Shown here piece by piece: positions 17,451 to 25,148 of a DNA stretch of 64,000 nucleotides. The notes under the pieces were generated by a model that had not been told where the DNA came from, made no database searches, and saw nothing but the letters and a program-made list of their open reading frames with translations. The stretch comes from Albimonas sp036154955 (GTDB taxonomy: Bacteria > Pseudomonadota > Alphaproteobacteria > Rhodobacterales > Rhodobacteraceae), in contig JAYZWL010000067.1 in the NCBI GenBank assembly GCA_036154955.1, positions 68,990 to 132,989 of the forward strand, read 5' to 3'. The translations under genes were made by a program, and so were the position numbers. How positions within the stretch are numbered: position 1 is the first letter of the stretch; each line of letters begins with the position of its first letter.

Positions 17451-18251
17451 TCAGGCGAACTGCTCGCGAATCAGACGCTCCGCCAGCCCGTGCCCCGGAT
17501 CGAACAACAGCGTATGGGTGATCGCCGCGTCCACCTCGATCGCGACCCGCGTCACATGCCGCGTCTCGACATTGTCGGCGGTGGCCGAGACCGGACGCCG
17601 CTCGGGGTCCAGCACCTCCAGCTCCACATGCGCATGTCGGGGCAGCAGCGCCCCCCGCCAGCGGCGGGGCCGGAAGGCGGAGATCGGGGTCAGCGCCAGG
17701 ATCTCCGCCCCGATCGGCAGGATCGGCCCGTGCGCCGAGTAGTTGTAGGCCGTCGACCCCGCCGGCGTCGCCACGATCACCCCGTCGCAGACCAGCTCCG
17801 GCATCCGCTCCCGCCCGTCGATGGAGATGCGGATCTTCGCCGCCTGGTGCCGCTCGCGCAGCAGGGAGACCTCGTTGAAGGCGTGCGCCACCCGCGTCTC
17901 GCCGTCGATGCGGTGCGCGGTCATGCGCAGCGGGTTGATGGCGGCGGCCTCGGCGGCCATCAGCCGCTCGATCAGCCCGTCCTCGGAATAGTCGTTCATC
18001 AGGAAGCCGACGGTGCCGCGATGCATCCCGTAGACCGGGCGGCGTTCCTGCGCCGCGCCCTCTCCCGCGGTCTCCAGCGTCTCCTGCAGGGTCTCCAGCA
18101 TCAGCCCGTCGCCGCCGAGCGCCACCACCACGTCGCAATCGGCGCGCGCAGCCTGGCCGTAGCGCGCGGTCAGCGCCTCGAACGCCTCGAGCGCCGGGGG
18201 CGCGTCGGAGCGGGTGAAATGGATGCGCGGCTGGAGGAGGAGTGGGTCCAT
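17451..18251 (-). CDS. nadK: NAD kinase
   Basis: NadK makes NADP+ from NAD+ and ATP. The 266-residue protein starts MDPLLLQPRIHF and shows the diagnostic GGDG motif (46-49, VVALGGDGLMLETL), then YGMHRGTVGFLMN, the NE/D region (AHAFNEVSLLRE) and the glycine-rich substrate loop DGVIVATPAGSTAYNYSAHGPILP. The open frame extends almost 2 kb upstream over glyA antisense, but only this ATG gives the family length. It is the first gene of a co-directional run (nadK, lysE, perM, hdaA, ppk, ppx) and is divergent from glyA across a 468-base gap. Confidence 0.95.
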   Translation of the reverse strand: MDPLLLQPRIHFTRSDAPPALEAFEALTARYGQAARADCDVVVALGGDGLMLETLQETLETAGEGAAQERRPVYGMHRGTVGFLMNDYSEDGLIERLMAAEAAAINPLRMTAHRIDGETRVAHAFNEVSLLRERHQAAKIRISIDGRERMPELVCDGVIVATPAGSTAYNYSAHGPILPIGAEILALTPISAFRPRRWRGALLPRHAHVELEVLDPERRPVSATADNVETRHVTRVAIEVDAAITHTLLFDPGHGLAERLIREQFA

Positions 18252-18719
18252 ATCGGTCGGCGTCTCGGGCTGGTCGCGCGCGGCCGGAAGGGTCCGTCGG
18301 GCGCGGGGGGCGGAGCGTCGGCCGGCCGCGCGGCCGGAACGGAGGCCGACCATGACCGCAGCCGCGCCCGGGGGCAAGCGCCGGGCGCGCGGGGCGGCGG
18401 ATTCGCGCGCGCGTCCTCGCCCCTCGCGCCTCTCGCCGCCTGCGCCGCGCTCCGCCCGCGCCCCCCGGTCCCGCGCGCCCGCGGCGCCCGGTCCCCGCCC
18501 GCGGCCGCGACGGCGGGCGCCTCCTTCCGCGCCTTCGGGCGCCGCCCTCGCGGGCGATGCGACGGCCGCGTCGCTCTCGCCCTCCCGGGCGCCGCGCCTT
18601 TGCGGGACAAACGCCGCGCGCGGGTGTATCACCCGCGGGAATCGCCGCCGGACGCGACCCGCCCGGCCGCCCCGCCCCAGGCGCGCCAACGCCCCGCGCC
18701 GAGCCCGAGGAGACCCGCC
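18252..18719. other. Divergent intergenic region nadK / glyA
   Basis: This 468-base gap is almost entirely GC and the open frames through it have shadow composition. It must contain the promoters for nadK (-) and glyA (+), but I see no confident hexamer pair. The only clear structure is the dyad at 18619-18637. Confidence 0.5.
18619..18637 (+). promoter_or_regulatory. Perfect 8-bp dyad upstream of glyA
   Basis: CGCGGGTG-TAT-CACCCGCG lies 83 bases before the glyA start. It could be an operator or a hairpin in the glyA leader. There is no T-tract, so it is not a terminator. No regulator is assigned. Confidence 0.35.
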
Positions 18720-20015
18720 ATGGACGCCGCCACCCGCGACGCCGGCTTCTTCGCCGAGACCCTCGCCGACCGCGATCCCGCGATCTTCGGCGCCATCGAC
18801 AAGGAGCTGGGCCGCCAGCGCGAGGAGATCGAGCTGATCGCCTCGGAGAACATCGTCTCCCTCGCCGTCCTGCAGGCGCAGGGCTCGGTGATGACCAACA
18901 AGTACGCCGAGGGCTATCCGGGCAAGCGCTACTATGGCGGCTGCCAGTTCGTCGACATCGCCGAGGAGCTGGCGATCGAGCGCGCCAAGCAGCTGTTCGG
19001 CGCGGGCTTCGCCAACGTGCAGCCCAACTCGGGCTCGCAGATGAACCAGGCGGTGTTCCTCGCCCTGCTTCAGCCCGGCGACACCTTCATGGGCCTCGAC
19101 CTGAACTCCGGCGGCCACCTCACCCACGGCTCGCCCGTCAACATGTCGGGCAAGTGGTTCAACGTGGTCTCCTACGGCGTGCGCGCCCAGGACCAGCTGC
19201 TGGACATGGACGACATCCGCGCCAAGGCGCGGGAGCACAAGCCCAAGCTGATCGTGGCGGGCGGCACCGCCTATTCCCGCGTCTGGGACTGGGCCGCCTT
19301 CCGGGAGATCGCGGACGAGGTCGGCGCCTATCTGATGGTGGACATGGCCCATATCGCGGGCCTCGTCGCCGGCGGCGCCCATCCCTCGCCGGTGCCGCAC
19401 GCCCATGTCTGCACCACCACCACCCACAAGTCCCTGCGCGGTCCCCGCGGCGGCATGATCCTCACCAATGACGAGGCCATCGCCAAGAAGATCAACTCGG
19501 CGGTGTTCCCCGGCCTGCAGGGCGGCCCGCTGATGCATGTCATCGCCGCCAAGGCCGTGGCCTTCGGCGAGGCCCTGCGCCCCGAATTCCGCGCCTACGC
19601 CGCTCAGGTCGTGGCCAACGCGCGCGCCATGGCGGACGAGCTGATGAAGGGCGGCATCGACGTGGTGTCGGGCGGCACCGACAACCATCTCTGCCTCGCC
19701 GACCTGCGCCCCAAGGGCGTGACCGGCAAGGCGGCGGAAGCGGCGCTGGGCCGGGCGCATGTCACCTGCAACAAGAACGGCGTGCCTTTCGACCCCGAGA
19801 AGCCCTTCGTGACCTCCGGCATCCGCCTCGGCGCGCCGGCCGGCACCACCCGCGGCTTCGGCGAGGCGGAGTTCCGCCAGATCGCCCGCATGATCGTGAA
19901 GGTGGTCGACGGGCTCGCCGCCACCAACGGCGAGGGCGACGCGACGATCGAGGCCGAGGTGAAGGAGGAGGCCATCGCCCTCTGCCGCCGCTTCCCGATC
20001 TACCCCACGCTCTGA
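18720..20015 (+). CDS. glyA: Serine hydroxymethyltransferase
   Basis: GlyA is a PLP enzyme that interconverts serine and glycine with transfer of a one-carbon unit to tetrahydrofolate. The 431-residue product has the N-terminal IELIASENIVS motif, YAEGYPGKRYYGGC, the substrate-binding GGHLTHG, the aspartate in VDMAHIAGLVA, and the PLP lysine K237 in TTTTHKSLRGPRGG. The ATG at 18720 is preceded by GAGGAG; the same frame remains open for 2 kb upstream but that is antisense shadow. Gene length and motifs are intact. Two hairpins follow the stop. Confidence 0.97.
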   Translation: MDAATRDAGFFAETLADRDPAIFGAIDKELGRQREEIELIASENIVSLAVLQAQGSVMTNKYAEGYPGKRYYGGCQFVDIAEELAIERAKQLFGAGFANVQPNSGSQMNQAVFLALLQPGDTFMGLDLNSGGHLTHGSPVNMSGKWFNVVSYGVRAQDQLLDMDDIRAKAREHKPKLIVAGGTAYSRVWDWAAFREIADEVGAYLMVDMAHIAGLVAGGAHPSPVPHAHVCTTTTHKSLRGPRGGMILTNDEAIAKKINSAVFPGLQGGPLMHVIAAKAVAFGEALRPEFRAYAAQVVANARAMADELMKGGIDVVSGGTDNHLCLADLRPKGVTGKAAEAALGRAHVTCNKNGVPFDPEKPFVTSGIRLGAPAGTTRGFGEAEFRQIARMIVKVVDGLAATNGEGDATIEAEVKEEAIALCRRFPIYPTL

Positions 20016-20074
20016 CCCGGCCCGGGCGCCGGGCTCGCCGGGCTCGCGGACGGCGCATCGACAAGACGACCGTC

Positions 20075-20109
20075 GCGGCGGCGAAGGGCTGAACGCCCCT
20101 CGCCGCCGC
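20075..20109 (+). terminator. Hairpin downstream of glyA
   Basis: GCGGCGGCGA pairs with TCGCCGCCGC, extended by GGG/CCC around a seven-base loop, starting 60 bases after the glyA stop. It lacks a proper U-tract (TTCGCGTT follows), so it is a plausible but imperfect terminator. Confidence 0.5.
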
Positions 20110-20140
20110 TTCGCGTTCCGGATCCGGCGCCGAACGCGAA

Positions 20141-20171
20141 CGCCTGCCCGGACGACATGTCCGGACAGGCG
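20141..20171. terminator. Second hairpin between glyA and the VPLPA-CTERM gene
   Basis: CGCCTG-C-CCGGAC pairs with GTCCGG-A-CAGGCG across a GACAT loop, with one mismatch. It lies between two convergent genes and may insulate them. No U-tract is visible on either strand. Confidence 0.4.
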
Positions 20172-20309
20172 CTCGCCTGCGGCGGTGACGTGGCCGCGCG
20201 CGCCTGGGTGGGACGCTAAGGCGAGGGCCGGCGGACGCAACGCCGGTCGCCGGCCCGGCTCGGCCCGCCGACGTTCCAGGGACGCCGGCGGCGGACCGAG
20301 ACCCCGTCT

Positions 20310-21068
20310 TCAGCCCTTGCGCCTGCGGCGGCGCGACGCCGCGCCGAGCGCCGCGACGCCCACGGCCATCGCCGCCATCGCCGGCGGCAGCGGCACGGAC
20401 GGCGCCCCCTCGCCCAGCTCCGCGAACTGGAAGCCGCCGTAATAGAGGCCGGTGGACACCAGCGCCTGCGGAACCAGCGTCACCGACACGATCCCCGAAT
20501 AGATCGCCAGGTCGAAGGCCCGCCCGTCGAGGTTCACGCCCAGAAGCGAGCCCAGGGTCAGGTCGAGGTTCAGCGCCAGAAGGTCGCCTTCGTCCAGCGT
20601 GAGCGTCGAGGTGTCGGCGAACTCGATGATCAGTTCGGTGCTGGTCAGCAGGTTGATGCCCTGCTGCTCGAAATAGAGGTCGTCGACCGGCCGGCTGAAG
20701 CTGACCTTCAGCGTCTCGGCGCAGTCCTCCAGCGGAATGACCAGGTCGTCGTCGTCGGCGCAGATCCCGTGCTCGAACAGCGGCCCGACCAGGCTCAGCG
20801 AGATCGGATCGCCGAGCACGTCGACGCCGACATCGACCTCGATATTCGAGTCGGTCGCGCGAAGGTTGTTTCCCGAACCGACAGCCTCGAAGGTCACCAC
20901 CGTCCCGTCATCGGCGACAATGCTGTAAGGGTCCGTGGGCAACTGGCCGCCGGTCAGCAGGGTGAGATCGACGAAAGCCGCGCTGGCCGGGGCGCTCAAG
21001 CCCAGAACCGCGATGACCGCCAACGCCAGCCGCCCGCCGCCACGCGGTTTGCGGAAAAGGTCCAACAT
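20310..21068 (-). CDS. VPLPA-CTERM sorting domain protein (putative secreted surface protein)
   Basis: The product is 252 residues. It has an N-terminal signal peptide (basic MLDLFRKPRGGGR, hydrophobic core, cleavage after SAPASA near residue 30) and a C-terminal sorting cassette: VPLPPAMAAMAVGVAALGAA, i.e. a VPLPA-like motif, one transmembrane helix and an Arg-rich end (RRRRRKG). This tripartite tail is the substrate signal for a VPLPA-specific exosortase (XrtX class) in Rhodobacterales. The mature domain is acidic and beta-rich (DLTLLTGGQLPTDPY, ELIIEFADTSTLTLDEGDL) with two cysteines that could pair (GICADDDD, LEDCAET). ATG 21068 has AAGGAAACC just upstream. No exosortase lies in the window. 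The specific role is unknown. Confidence 0.8.
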   Translation of the reverse strand: MLDLFRKPRGGGRLALAVIAVLGLSAPASAAFVDLTLLTGGQLPTDPYSIVADDGTVVTFEAVGSGNNLRATDSNIEVDVGVDVLGDPISLSLVGPLFEHGICADDDDLVIPLEDCAETLKVSFSRPVDDLYFEQQGINLLTSTELIIEFADTSTLTLDEGDLLALNLDLTLGSLLGVNLDGRAFDLAIYSGIVSVTLVPQALVSTGLYYGGFQFAELGEGAPSVPLPPAMAAMAVGVAALGAASRRRRRKG

Positions 21069-21528
21069 GCCGGTTTCCTTATAATATTTCGACTGCACGG
21101 CGCACCTCCAGATCCAAGCGACACGACTTGAGACAAATTCTGGACGGCGCGTCGTGGCCAAAATGGGGCGAATTGGGCGGCATTGGCACAAGTTCCTCAA
21201 CCTCGCCAACCTCGCCCAAAGGTAGATCTTCGTTTCCCCTTTAAGCACAAAAATAGATGATTCACTGGCGAACGATTTTCGATTGCAACCAACATTCCGT
21301 TACGGCATTTAACAACCTGAACGTGAATTGCGGTGAAATCCGAATTGCGGCGGAAATGGGGCGCATCCGCGCGGCGAATCATGTCGCGCCGCAGCCGCGT
21401 TCAGGTTGCGGATTCGGGGCCATGCCGCGCCGCGCCCGCCGCATATCTGGCGCCCCCTCTCTGCCGGCTACCCAACCCGTTGGCGGCGCCCTATACTGCG
21501 CGTGTTACGCGACGGGGAGGGACCCAAC
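21069..21528. other. Divergent intergenic region between the VPLPA-CTERM gene and nrdR
   Basis: This 460-base stretch includes the most AT-rich DNA of the window (about 21069-21330). It has direct repeats AACCTCGCC twice (21199-21216) and GAATTGCGG twice at 21325-21333 and 21342-21350 (17-base period), which are candidate regulator half-sites. A TATACT string at 21492-21497 is the likely -10 of nrdR, 30 bases before its start; its -35 is not recognisable. No gene is supported. Confidence 0.5.
21325..21350 (+). repeat. Direct repeat GAATTGCGG, 17-base period
   Basis: Two exact copies of GAATTGCGG are separated by TGAAATCC. The 17-base period is roughly one and a half helical turns. They sit upstream of both the VPLPA-CTERM gene and nrdR and may be binding half-sites; there is no direct evidence. 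Confidence 0.3.
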
Positions 21529-21999
21529 ATGCGCTGCCCGTTCTGCGGCAATACCGACACTCAGGTGAAGGACAGCCGTCCCGCCGAAGATCACGTCGCC
21601 ATCCGACGCCGCCGCTTCTGCCCGGCCTGCGGCGGCCGCTTCACCACCTATGAGCGGGTGCAGCTGCGCGACCTCACCGTGGTCAAGAAGAACGGCAAGC
21701 GGGAGGATTTCGACCGGGACAAGCTCTCCCGCTCCATCCGCATCGCGCTCCAGAAGCGGCCGATAGAGCCCGACCGGATCGAGCAGATGATCTCCGGCAT
21801 CGTCCGTCGCCTCGAATCCAAGGGCGACAGCGACGTGCCGTCCGACGAGATCGGCCAGATCGTGATGGAGGCGCTGGCCCGCATCGACACCGTGGCCTAT
21901 GTGCGCTTCGCCTCGGTCTACAAGAATTTCCAGGAAGCCGACGACTTCGAGGAGTTCGTGGCCGAGCTGCGCCCCATCGCCAAGCCGGACGAGGCCTGA
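21529..21999 (+). CDS. nrdR: Transcriptional repressor NrdR
   Basis: NrdR is an ATP/dATP-sensing zinc-ribbon repressor of ribonucleotide reductase operons. The product is 156 residues. It has the N-terminal zinc ribbon with C3, C6, C31 and C34 (RCPFCGN and FCPACGGRFTTYER) and the ATP-cone (LTVVKKNGKREDFDRDKLSRSI to FASVYKNFQEADDFEEFV). ATG 21529 has a GGGGAGG site eight bases upstream; a longer frame from 21406 lacks conservation. In many alphaproteobacteria nrdR is next to glyA and ribD; here a convergent small membrane gene separates it from ribD. Confidence 0.96.
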   Translation: MRCPFCGNTDTQVKDSRPAEDHVAIRRRRFCPACGGRFTTYERVQLRDLTVVKKNGKREDFDRDKLSRSIRIALQKRPIEPDRIEQMISGIVRRLESKGDSDVPSDEIGQIVMEALARIDTVAYVRFASVYKNFQEADDFEEFVAELRPIAKPDEA

Positions 22000-22010
22000 T
22001 CAAGCCCCGC

Positions 22011-22238
22011 TCACGCGCCCCGACCGGGTCGCGCAGGATCGTCGCGCCGCACCCGCCCGGCGGCGACGATGCGCCGGGCGATCAGCCAGGACGCCGGAAT
22101 CGCCAGCAGGAACCCCAGGCCGGCGACGATCGCGATGGGCCGCGCCGTATCGAAGCCGGCGACCAGCGCCGCGACGATGCCCGCGCCCATCAGAGTGGTG
22201 GAGACCATGGCGTGAAGGATCAGCGTGAGTCGGATCAT
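22011..22238 (-). CDS. Small conserved membrane protein of Rhodobacterales
   Basis: The 75-residue product starts MIRLTLILHAMVSTTLMG and has two hydrophobic segments (residues ~3-27 and ~37-55) ended by a basic tail. I recognise this as the short membrane protein that is often mislabelled 'CTP synthetase' in Rhodobacteraceae annotations; it has no resemblance to the enzyme's domains. ATG 22238 is preferred because GGAG sits seven bases upstream. It is convergent with nrdR (11 bases between stops) and divergent from ribD. Function is unknown. Confidence 0.65.
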   Translation of the reverse strand: MIRLTLILHAMVSTTLMGAGIVAALVAGFDTARPIAIVAGLGFLLAIPASWLIARRIVAAGRVRRDDPARPGRGA

Positions 22239-22385
22239 GAAGCAGCTCCATTCGAAGATCGCTCCGACAAGATCCGATCCCTCACATTCAGACATTGACA
22301 TATGTCATGCCCGCGCCGCCGCCCCTCGCCTCCGTCCCGGCCTCGGGCTAGACCGACGCCGATGACGCAAGCGGAGCGACCCACG

Positions 22386-23498
22386 ATGTTCGACGACGCC
22401 GATGCGCGCTGGATGCGCGCGGCCCTCGCCCTGGCCCGCCGCGGGCTGGGCCGGGTCGCGCCCAACCCCGCCGTGGGCTGCGTGATCGCGCGCGACGGCG
22501 TGGCGCTGGGGCGCGGCTGGACCCAGCCCGGCGGCCGCCCGCACGCGGAGACCATGGCGCTCGCCCAGGCCGGCCCCGACGCCCGCGGCGCCACCGCTTA
22601 CGTCACGCTCGAACCCTGCGCCCATCACGGCAAGACGCCGCCCTGCGCGGAGGCGCTGGTGGCCGCCGGCGTCGCCCGGGTGGTCGCCGCCGCCGGGGAC
22701 CCCGACCCGCGGGTGAACGGCCGCGGTTTCGACATCCTGCGCGCGTCGGGCATCTCGGTCGCCTCCGGTCTGCTGGAGGCGGAGGCCCGCGATCTCAACG
22801 CCGGCTTCCTCACCCGTCACGCGCTGGGCCGCCCCTGGGTCACGCTGAAGCTGGCCGGCAGCCTCGACGGGCGCATCGCCACCGCCTCGGGCGACAGCCG
22901 CTGGATCACCGGGCCCGCCGCCCGCGCCCGCGTCCACCTGATGCGGGCGGAGGCGGACGCGATCCTGGTCGGCATGGGCACCCTGCGCGCCGACGATCCC
23001 GCGCTGGACGTCCGCCTGCCGGGGCTGGAGGACCGCTCCCCCCTGCCCGTCCTGCTCGACGCCCGGCTGACCACGCCGCCCGAGGCGCGCCTGCTCGCCT
23101 CCGGCCGCCCGGTCCTGATCCTGCACGCCCCCGCCGCCGACCCGGCGCGGGCCGAAGCGCTGCGCGCCCGCGGCGCCGATCTGCTCGCCGTCCCCGCCGT
23201 CCCCAACGGCCTCGCCCCCGCCGACGCGCTCGCCGCGCTCGGCGCCCGCGGCCTGACCCGCCTGTTCTGCGAAGGCGGCGGCCGGCTCGCCGCCACGCTG
23301 ATCGAGGCGGACCTGGTGGACGAGATCGCCTGGTTCACCGGCGGCGCCGCCATCGGGTCGGAGGGGCTGCCCTCCCTCGGCCCCCTCGGCCTGTCGCTGC
23401 TCTCGGAGGCCCCCCGCTTCCGCTGCGTGGAGACCCGCGCCCTCGGCCCCGACGCGCTCAGCCTGTGGCGACGCGCCGGCCCCGCCCCCGCCGCTTAG
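22386..23498 (+). CDS. ribD: Bifunctional riboflavin biosynthesis deaminase/reductase
   Basis: RibD carries out the second and third steps of riboflavin synthesis: deamination of the pyrimidinone intermediate, then NADPH-dependent ribose-chain reduction. The 370-residue protein has the N-terminal zinc deaminase with HAE (53-55) and PC-x8-C (P77 C78, C87), preceded by APNPAVGCVI, and the C-terminal reductase (RPWVTLKLAGSLDGRIA, SRWITGPAARARVH, LFCEGGGRLAATL). ATG 22386 has GGAG at the right distance; upstream in-frame ATGs at 22302 and 22362 are possible but lack support. No other rib gene is in the window. Confidence 0.94.
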   Translation: MFDDADARWMRAALALARRGLGRVAPNPAVGCVIARDGVALGRGWTQPGGRPHAETMALAQAGPDARGATAYVTLEPCAHHGKTPPCAEALVAAGVARVVAAAGDPDPRVNGRGFDILRASGISVASGLLEAEARDLNAGFLTRHALGRPWVTLKLAGSLDGRIATASGDSRWITGPAARARVHLMRAEADAILVGMGTLRADDPALDVRLPGLEDRSPLPVLLDARLTTPPEARLLASGRPVLILHAPAADPARAEALRARGADLLAVPAVPNGLAPADALAALGARGLTRLFCEGGGRLAATLIEADLVDEIAWFTGGAAIGSEGLPSLGPLGLSLLSEAPRFRCVETRALGPDALSLWRRAGPAPAA

Positions 23499-23568
23499 GG
23501 TTGGCCGCCTCGCGGGCCTTCGCTATAGGGGGCGGACCCCTTTCCCGCACCAGGACCCGGCGCGCCCC

Positions 23569-24300
23569 ATGCAGACCCCGCGGATCACCGTCATCGCGCC
23601 CATGAAGAACGAGGCGGAGAATGTCGGCCGCCTCGCCGACGAGATCGCCGAGGCCTGCGCCCCGCTCGCCCCGTTCGAATGCATCTTCGTCAACGACGGC
23701 TCCGACGACGACACCGCCGGCGCCATCGCCCGGGCCCGCCTTCGCCACCCGTGGCTGCGCGAGGTGCGGCACGAATTCTCCTGCGGGCAGTCGGCCGCGG
23801 TGCTGTCGGGCGTGCGCGCCGCCCGCGCCCCGATCTGCTGCACGCTGGACGGCGACGGTCAGAACCCGCCGGCGGAGATCCCGCGCCTCGCGGCGCCCCT
23901 GCTGGCGGACGAGACCGGGCGCATCGGCCTCGTCGCCGGCCAGCGGGTCGACCGGCAGGACACGGCGTCGAAAAAGCTCGCCTCCCGCGCGGCCAACGCC
24001 CTGCGCCGGTCGCTGCTGAAGGACGACACCCGCGACACAGGCTGCGGGCTCAAGGCGTTCCCGCGCGAGCTGTTCCTGCAGCTCCCCTTCTTCGACCACA
24101 TCCACCGCTACCTGCCCGCGCTGGTGAAGCGCGAGGGGCGCGAGGTGGCGCTGGTCGACGTCTCCCACCGGGCGCGGGACGCGGGCAAGTCGAATTACAC
24201 CAATTTCGGCCGCGCCATGGTCGGCGCGCTTGACCTGGTCGGCGTCTGGTGGCTGATCCGCCGCCGCAAGGTCGCCGTGGTCGTGGCGGAGGACGCGTGA
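23569..24300 (+). CDS. Family 2 glycosyltransferase (polyprenyl-phosphate mannose/glucose synthase-like)
   Basis: This 243-residue GT-A fold enzyme opens with ITVIAPMKNEAENVGRL, followed by FVNDGSDDDT and the metal-binding DGD at 94-96 (CTLDGDGQNPP), then DTGCGLKAFPRELF and the HRYLPALV motif. These features place it with DPM1/ArnC/GtrB-type enzymes that load a sugar onto a lipid-phosphate carrier. It lacks the C-terminal transmembrane pair of GtrB. The next gene starts within its stop codon (TGATG) and encodes a lipid-A-synthase N-domain membrane protein, which suggests that the pair works together at the inner membrane on a glycolipid. The sugar and acceptor are not known. Confidence 0.85.
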   Translation: MQTPRITVIAPMKNEAENVGRLADEIAEACAPLAPFECIFVNDGSDDDTAGAIARARLRHPWLREVRHEFSCGQSAAVLSGVRAARAPICCTLDGDGQNPPAEIPRLAAPLLADETGRIGLVAGQRVDRQDTASKKLASRAANALRRSLLKDDTRDTGCGLKAFPRELFLQLPFFDHIHRYLPALVKREGREVALVDVSHRARDAGKSNYTNFGRAMVGALDLVGVWWLIRRRKVAVVVAEDA

Positions 24301-24641
24301 TGGCCTGGCTCGCCGGGGTGCTGGGCGCCCAGTCGGACGCCGAACTGGCCTGGATCCTGGTCGGGCTGGTCGGTCAGGCGCTGTTCATGGGTCGGTTCCT
24401 CGTGCAGTGGATCGCGTCGGAGCGGGCGCATCGCTCGGTAGTGCCGGTGGCCTTCTGGTGGTTCTCCATCGGCGGCGCGGCGGTGCTGCTGGCCTACGCC
24501 ATCTACCGGGCCGACCCGGTCTTCATCCTCGGCCAGTCGCTGGGCTTCTTCATCTACACCCGCAATCTTTGGCTGATCCGCTCCGAGCGCCGCGCCGCCC
24601 TGCTGCCGGACCCGGAGGCGGAGGAGCCCGCACCGCGCTGA
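24300..24641 (+). CDS. Lipid-A-disaccharide synthase N-terminal domain (LAB_N) membrane protein
   Basis: The 113-residue product has three hydrophobic helices and the LAB_N signature: GLVGQALFMGRFLVQWIASE, RSVVPVAFWWFSIGGAAVLL and YTRNLWLIR. This domain is found fused to some LpxB proteins and as a stand-alone membrane protein next to lipid-linked sugar transferases. The ATG at 24300 overlaps the upstream glycosyltransferase stop (TGATG), so the two are coupled. It probably binds or presents a lipid carrier to the glycosyltransferase; that role is inferred from context. It is not a lipid A synthase itself, since the catalytic domain is absent. Confidence 0.85.
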   Translation: MAWLAGVLGAQSDAELAWILVGLVGQALFMGRFLVQWIASERAHRSVVPVAFWWFSIGGAAVLLAYAIYRADPVFILGQSLGFFIYTRNLWLIRSERRAALLPDPEAEEPAPR

Positions 24642-24714
24642 TCCCGCCCGCTTATTCCCGCCCCGGCGCGCGTCGAATTTTCGCCTTAATCCTTCGTTCA
24701 TCCCTTCGGGACGC

Positions 24715-24743
24715 TTGCGCGCGGCCCCGCGCCGGTCTTTGAT
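24715..24743 (+). promoter_or_regulatory. Candidate promoter of the uraH-xdh operon
   Basis: TTGCGC (24715-24720) and TTTGAT (24738-24743) are spaced by 17 bases, about 50 bases before the uraH start. This is the only acceptable pair in the 153-base gap ahead of the operon. The match to consensus is moderate. Confidence 0.3.
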
Positions 24744-24794
24744 GCAATGCAGCAGCGCGGAACAACCGCGCGGGACCGGACGACAGGGGTGACG

Positions 24795-25148
24795 ATGGGA
24801 CGGTTGACCACGCATGTGCTCGACACCGCGCTGGGGCGCCCGGCCGCGGGACTGCGGATCGAACTGTTCCGTCTCTCGCTCGACAGCCGCGAGCGGATCG
24901 CGGAGGCGGTGACCAACGCCGACGGCCGCACCGACGCGCCGATGCTGGAGGGCGCGGCGTTCCGGTCGGGAACCTACGAACTGGTGTTCCACGCCGGCCC
25001 TTACCTGGACGAGACCGCGCCCGGCCTGCCCTCGCCGAAATTCCTCTCCGACGTGCCGATCCGCTTCGGCATCGCCGACGCGGACGCGCATTACCACGTC
25101 CCTCTGCTGATTTCGCCCTACGCCTACTCCACCTATCGGGGGTCCTGA
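24795..25148 (+). CDS. uraH: 5-hydroxyisourate hydrolase
   Basis: UraH opens the ring of 5-hydroxyisourate, the unstable product of urate oxidation, to give OHCU. The protein is 117 residues and transthyretin-like. It begins RLTTHVLDTALGRPAAGL (active-site His7) and ends in the family-defining YRGS (114-117). The ATG follows a GGGGTGACG site. The stop overlaps the xdhA start (TGATG). It is the first gene of the purine locus. The urate oxidase and OHCU decarboxylase that normally flank this step are not in the window. Confidence 0.95.
   Translation: MGRLTTHVLDTALGRPAAGLRIELFRLSLDSRERIAEAVTNADGRTDAPMLEGAAFRSGTYELVFHAGPYLDETAPGLPSPKFLSDVPIRFGIADADAHYHVPLLISPYAYSTYRGS

Noticed and set aside
18252..20240. 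Upstream extension of nadK through glyA on the minus strand
   Set aside because: NAD kinase is complete from 18251; the extension is antisense to glyA.
22011..22238. Naming the small membrane protein a CTP synthetase
   Set aside because: That label is often carried over in databases, but a 75-residue two-helix peptide has neither the synthetase nor the glutaminase domain.
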